Shown here: piece by piece, positions 22,401 to 25,259 of the stretch | Numbering within the stretch: position 1 is the first letter of the stretch | How the letters are laid out: each line of letters starts with the position of its first letter | DNA from: Clostridiales bacterium UBA1206 | GTDB taxonomy: Bacteria; Bacillota; Clostridia; Oscillospirales; CAG-382 | Length of the DNA: 25,259 bases | Reading direction: 5' to 3' | NCBI GenBank assembly: GCA_002310055.1 | Contig: DBXS01000034.1 | Span: forward strand, 1 to 25,259 | Notes under the pieces: generated by a model | What the model was told of the DNA's origin: nothing | The model's input: the letters and a program-made list of their open reading frames with translations, nothing else | Database searches by the model: none | Position numbers and translations under genes: made by a program

Positions 22401-25038
22401 TAATGACGTATCGGTTTACGATAAAGATCTCGGCACTACAACGAAGGTTAATTATACCAAAACAATTAAAGTCAACGTCGCAGTCAAGAAAGTTGCACCC
22501 AACGCAGTTATTACAGTATCGCAAGTTAACGGCACAATGATATGGGGTTCCGCGGGTAACTCGTTCGACCGCGACTATCAGCCTGCCGCGCAGATATTCG
22601 ATTATATGACTATAACCGACTATGACGACGACGGCAACCCCTATACCGTACTCGACGGCAGCAACCAGGCGGCGTTCCTCAACAATATCGCCTCCGTTGT
22701 CGCCGACAGCGATAACAAGACCGGGTTCACCATCAACTTCCCGGATGGTACCAAGCTGGTAATCAAATGCGGCGCGCCCTACAACAGCGGTACACTTGAG
22801 TTCAAGAAATATAACAACAAGTTCCTGATGTGCGGCAGTAAAGCGTACAACAACCCGACCGCGGCTACATGGAACGTCACTTCCTACACTTATACAGGCC
22901 GCAACGGCGTCGCCGTTACATACGGCAAACGCGGATTCACCTCAACGACCGATTCTACCAACTACAGCCTCAGCAACTTGTCTACTAACAAGTTCCTTAT
23001 GTACGACGCGCAGGGCGGTACGGTAAGCCCGTCTTACACCAGCACCTCGCCCGCAACGCTGCCCACGCCTACCCGCGAAGGTTACACGTTCCAGAACTGG
23101 AACACCAAAGCGGACGGCACCGGCACCGCGCGTAACGCCGGAACCAGCATGTCGTTCAGCAGCACCACCACGCTTTACGCGATATGGGCGGCGAACGTAA
23201 CAGTCAGTTTCGATGGCTGCGGCGGTACGGATCCCGCTTCGATTTCCGGCGGCGCCGGAACTACAGCTACGCTGCCTACGTCTACTTTCAGCGGCGTATG
23301 GCTCGATGGCTGGTATACGTCGGCTGAAGGCGGTACGCGCATCGGCGGAGCTGGCGATAGCTTCACGGTCCCCGCAAACAATACGACCTATTACGCTCAC
23401 TGGAATCCTACATATACGGTCACTTACAACGCCAACGGCGGTACTGTCGGTACTGAAAGCGCAACTTACGAAGGCACGGCGCTCACGCTGCCCACACCTA
23501 CCAACGGCTCTAAGACCTTTGAAGGCTGGTTCACCGCTGCCGAAGGCGGCACCAAGATCGGCACCGCCGGCGACAGCTACATACCTACCGCAAATATCGA
23601 GCTGTTCGCTCAGTGGTCGGATAACATCCTCGTCACCTTTGACGGCAACGGCGGTACGGCGGGCACCAACAGCGCAACTTACGACAACGTAACGCCTATA
23701 ACGCTGCCTACCGCAACGTGGGCGGGCCACCAGTTCAACGGCTGGTACACCGCGGCAAGCGGCGGCACCAAGATCGGCGACGCCGGCGCAAGCTACGTTC
23801 CCGCCGAGCCCGTCACGCTTTACGCTCAGTGGACGGCTTATACCGTAAGCTTCGACGGCAACGGCGCGACCAACCCGTCTGCGCTTACCGCCGGCAGCAA
23901 CGGCTCCGTCACGCTGCCCACGCCTACGCGCACCGGGTATACCTTCAACGGCTGGTACACCGCGACGAGCGGCGGCACCAAGATCGGCAACGGCGGCGCG
24001 TCTTACACGCCTACTGCGGATATCACTCTCCACGCCCAGTGGTCGATCAACAGCTATAAGGTAACAATCACCACCAGCAACTCCAGCACCGCCGTGTCCG
24101 TAAACGGCACGGCCGTCAGCAACGGCGGCTCTGTCGCATACAACAGCGTCGTCAAGGTAGTTCTGAGCTATACGCAGACTGACAGCCTTACGTTCACAAT
24201 AAAACAGGGCAATAAAAACGTGACCTACTACTCCAATGAAGCTTGTACTTCTTCCACCACGTCAATGGCTGCCGGCACCTATTACTTCAAGATGCCCGCC
24301 GGCGACGTGACGATCAACAGTAGTTCGGCTGCTCCTGCTTCTTCTTGCTTTGCTGCAGATACACTTATTACATTAAGCGATGGTTCCACAGTACCAGTTA
24401 GCGACATTTCAATTGGCCAATCGATTCTTACTTTTGATCATACAACAGGTTCGTTTGTCGATTCTCAAGTTGTTTATCTTTATAGGTTGCAAGGACTTGT
24501 CAATTCTATCGAATTAACCTTTAGTGACAGTTCAGAGTTAGAATTATTAAATGATGGTCATGGATTATATGATGTGACTTTGCACAAATATGTGTTGATT
24601 TCAGCTGATAATGTTGCTGAATTTATTGGGCATGAGTTTTTGAAAGCCGAATATCAAAACGACTCGATTAGTATTTGCACATGTTATTTGGTTGATTACG
24701 CAATAACTCAAAAGAACGTTGACCGCTATGACATAATGACGGCGAATACTATGAATGCGTTTATAAACGGATTCCTTGGTGTCCCCGATACTATGGTTGG
24801 TGCAAGCAATGTGTTTGAGTTTACAGATGACTTTACATATGATTACGAATCTATGCTTTCTGATATAGAAATGTATGGATTGTATACGTATGAAGAGTGG
24901 GCGGATTATCTGACAGAAGAGGAATTCGAGATGTTCGGAGGCCAATTCTTTAAGATTGCAGTAGGAAAAGGTTATATAACAGTTGAAGAGATTATTGAAA
25001 TAATTAACGACTTCCATGGAGGTTGGATGACTGAATAG
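19405..25038 (+). CDS. Giant repeat surface protein with SipW-type signal and C-terminal Hint module
   Basis: About 1877 residues, starting at ATG 19405 (AAAGGA 8 bp upstream; the overlapping GTG 19402 is possible). Layout: a SipW-style signal at about 20-60 with ALCASTYALFQKSATSTGN; a beta domain to 190; two near-identical 41-residue Cys-containing repeats with PTCTETGLTEGKHCSRC (about 268-350); one InlB-like repeat (430-497); a beta-helix-like region with short Asn/Gly/Ser turns (about 610-890); further beta domains to 1190; five InlB-like repeats (about 1193-1548), each ending GGTKIG...A.W; and a linker. From Cys1648 (SCFAADTLITLSDGS) to the end is a Hint domain of about 230 residues, with the later His1719 in NDGHGLYDV. 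There is no C-terminal anchor. The Hint module and parts of the helix region are AT-rich. It is probably an adhesin or terminal component that cleaves itself. Confidence 0.82.
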   Translation: MTNINSVSLNRKKNVEKRFWLSVAFSVVAIFLCLAALCASTYALFQKSATSTGNVVRTAVYALDFKWDGTQYTNVSGNTVEGTDHVFFGSGSAYELVFTNENADLSVGNHTLTISYPTGVEGNASTGYVIITVNDGCQTMTYITDQIENGMTLEITFAISSSTATITVAPNWGTAATHDVHANNTIPVSGHSWGEVTYTWSEDHSTVTANRTCANNPEHVQTETVNATSEVTTQPTCTSDGVRTYTSAAFENSAFDVQTTTETVAALGHVEVIDAAVAPTCTETGLTEGKHCSRCNEVLVAQEVVAALGHVEVIDAAVAPTCTETGLTEGKHCSRCNEVLVAQEVVPALGHDWGTTPAWEWTGTTSATATFTCTRDSSHTHTETATGDAITSAEGTGADLGYTVYTATVSFNNAPYTNITRTLITYSITYNLDGGEASGNPTSYTVESDAITLNNPTREGYTFAGWTGTDLSGATETVTIAQGSTGDRSYTATWTENSARSFTHSDNLAHTDTYLYRVGNGNTVTLGTLFKLASGTHSSDHAVNIRVVAVESNSSVVGNGTNLANGSNAKCVYTVNSSDWTASTLKFTGEGPVSVEIWEGSGEHYTLNLEVVTGNNFVENATLNGNANIVLLGDVKLGDSSGTNPALTLSGKSLWGNGFEIDCTGSNISTKGHGIISLTNSTIDNAVIIGPTFTTYQGNYNNDYYCSTVVTEGGSNTITNCRITGASSPLRVKSEVYVKDTILSGGLLCNMEFKSGTATVENLTTINTQNSLGIVFGADCATGSSITINGSLTQHNFIADNASMSCSEANTLKNTMFGSSYSEYQFTSGSRKYVNTGIISMSSSIGAANIIDNRSDKRNYIGKSASILGQSGYVYTMKNTDSSMLETSYTEPTYVPSTQKPYDPVFSWSVPSGDNVAAGGDSHCYKDSYSVLQIQFLTGGSKTINASSYAKFVKYQYETSPIESSSITCINNASGASLTVTNGSVTFTEAGEYTITYQYNDVSVYDKDLGTTTKVNYTKTIKVNVAVKKVAPNAVITVSQVNGTMIWGSAGNSFDRDYQPAAQIFDYMTITDYDDDGNPYTVLDGSNQAAFLNNIASVVADSDNKTGFTINFPDGTKLVIKCGAPYNSGTLEFKKYNNKFLMCGSKAYNNPTAATWNVTSYTYTGRNGVAVTYGKRGFTSTTDSTNYSLSNLSTNKFLMYDAQGGTVSPSYTSTSPATLPTPTREGYTFQNWNTKADGTGTARNAGTSMSFSSTTTLYAIWAANVTVSFDGCGGTDPASISGGAGTTATLPTSTFSGVWLDGWYTSAEGGTRIGGAGDSFTVPANNTTYYAHWNPTYTVTYNANGGTVGTESATYEGTALTLPTPTNGSKTFEGWFTAAEGGTKIGTAGDSYIPTANIELFAQWSDNILVTFDGNGGTAGTNSATYDNVTPITLPTATWAGHQFNGWYTAASGGTKIGDAGASYVPAEPVTLYAQWTAYTVSFDGNGATNPSALTAGSNGSVTLPTPTRTGYTFNGWYTATSGGTKIGNGGASYTPTADITLHAQWSINSYKVTITTSNSSTAVSVNGTAVSNGGSVAYNSVVKVVLSYTQTDSLTFTIKQGNKNVTYYSNEACTSSTTSMAAGTYYFKMPAGDVTINSSSAAPASSCFAADTLITLSDGSTVPVSDISIGQSILTFDHTTGSFVDSQVVYLYRLQGLVNSIELTFSDSSELELLNDGHGLYDVTLHKYVLISADNVAEFIGHEFLKAEYQNDSISICTCYLVDYAITQKNVDRYDIMTANTMNAFINGFLGVPDTMVGASNVFEFTDDFTYDYESMLSDIEMYGLYTYEEWADYLTEEEFEMFGGQFFKIAVGKGYITVEEIIEIINDFHGGWMTE
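20209..20454 (+). repeat. Two tandem 123-bp repeats encoding a Cys-containing module
   Basis: Bases 20209-20331 and 20332-20454 are near-identical 41-codon units (GHVEVIDAAVAPTC...KHCSRCNEVLVAQ), with a diverged copy just before them. Each has three Cys, including a CxxC pair. This type of module is common in large Bacillota surface proteins. Confidence 0.9.
22981..24050 (+). repeat. Five InlB-like (Listeria-Bacteroides) coding repeats
   Basis: Five units of about 210 bp encode the YTVxFxxxGG...LPTPT...GWYT...GGTKIG...AQW pattern. The last four share long identical codon runs such as GGCGGCACCAAGATCGGC. A sixth, isolated unit lies at about 20695-20890. They are probably stalk modules. Confidence 0.88.
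24346..25038 (+). other. AT-rich Hint (hedgehog/intein-like) module within the giant gene
   Basis: Begins at the Cys codon 24346-24348. CFAADTLITLSDGSTVPVSD is a typical Hint block A, and GHGLYDVTLHKYVLI a plausible block B with the catalytic-site histidine. I see no terminal His-Asn splice motif, so splicing is not expected. The module is much more AT-rich than the upstream repeats (17 of 60 GC at 24541-24600 against 41 of 60 at 23701-23760). Confidence 0.75.
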
Positions 25039-25109
25039 GTTGACCTTCTTGTCTACTGTTCTACTTAAACTCTCAATTCATACGTTAGCATTACAAAACA
25101 TCCACAAAC

Positions 25110-25136
25110 AAAACCGGCGCTTCGCGCGCCGGTTTT
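25110..25136 (+). terminator. Intrinsic terminator ending the SipW/TasA-type operon
   Basis: The 11-bp stem AAAACCGGCGC (25110-25120) pairs with GCGCCGGTTTT (25126-25136), followed by CCTTTT. The A-rich left side also lets it work on the other strand. Confidence 0.88.
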
Positions 25137-25177
25137 CCTTTTGGATCTAACGCGTTTTTGCAAGGGTGAAAAAATCC

Positions 25178-25206
25178 TTGACAAACGCGATATATTGTGA
25201 TATACT
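25178..25206 (+). promoter_or_regulatory. Promoter of the tRNA at the window edge
   Basis: TTGACA (25178-25183) and TATACT (25201-25206) with a 17-bp spacer, about 32 bp before the tRNA 5' end. Confidence 0.85.
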
Positions 25207-25237
25207 TACAAAGCTCGCAGAAAACGGGCTTATATTT

Positions 25238-25259
25238 CGGGGCGTGGCTCAGCTTGGTA
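25238..25259 (+). tRNA. 5' end of a probable tRNA-Pro (partial)
   Basis: CGGGGCG-TG-GCTC-AGCTTGGTA fits a 7-base acceptor arm, U8/G9, a D-stem and a D-loop with GG-TA. The CGGGG 5' end is typical of bacterial tRNA-Pro, but the anticodon lies outside the window, so the identity is provisional. Confidence 0.7.

Noticed and set aside
20209..24050. Repeats in the giant gene considered as a CRISPR array or non-coding tandem repeats
   Set aside because: Units are 123 bp or about 210 bp, stay in frame and encode known surface-protein modules; no short repeat-unique spacer pattern exists.
25238..25259. tRNA 5' end as an integration (att) site
   Set aside because: No integrase or duplicated tRNA fragment is visible, and the tRNA is cut by the window edge.

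Overview
The window looks like a chromosomal piece of a fairly GC-rich Bacillota (Clostridia-type, possibly gut-associated) bacterium. The reasons are a T-box leader, SipW/TasA-type secretion genes, near-consensus TTGACA-17-TATAAT promoters, strong AGGAGG-type ribosome binding sites and a dockerin protein. No plasmid, phage or insertion-sequence gene is visible. The genus cannot be named from the sequence alone.

Bases 1-6253, plus strand, carry small-molecule metabolism. The end of a probable TrpB-like PLP enzyme is followed by a phenylacetate-CoA ligase-type enzyme (153-1454) and a tandem-ACT protein (1479-1910), ending at a GC-rich hairpin. Next comes a perfect promoter and a T-box riboswitch (2070-2357) whose specifier I read as CUC (leucine). 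It controls two genes overlapping by 4 bp. The first is a LeuA-like protein that keeps the leucine-binding regulatory domain but has lost the recognisable catalytic residues. The second is an unusual fusion of a degenerate TIM barrel with a complete acyl-CoA synthetase.

Bases 6254-10176 hold two single genes, each with its own promoter and terminator: a secreted protein with Ig-like regions and a C-terminal type I dockerin (6369-8993), and a seven-helix membrane protein (9252-10049). Near-identical terminator hairpins flank the second gene.

Bases 10177-14316, minus strand, form a probable three-gene operon transcribed as TIM-barrel isomerase/epimerase, then MscS channel, then a single-pass membrane protein with six InlB-like repeats. 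It diverges from the next operon across a 226-bp region with promoters facing both ways and a perfect 22-bp palindrome.

Bases 14543-25038, plus strand, are the most striking region: a SipW/TasA-type surface-fibre locus. It contains a membrane- or wall-anchored TasA-like protein, a small TasA-like protein, a SipW-type signal peptidase with a cytoplasmic coiled-coil tail, three further TasA/camelysin-like secreted proteins, and an approximately 1877-residue repeat protein. The giant has a SipW-style signal and ends in an AT-rich Hint (hedgehog/intein-like) module. I infer that SipW processes the paralogues, that they polymerise or coat the surface, and that the giant is a tip, adhesin or self-processing component. 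The locus ends at a strong terminator (25110-25136), followed by a promoter and the 5' end of a probable tRNA-Pro at the window edge.
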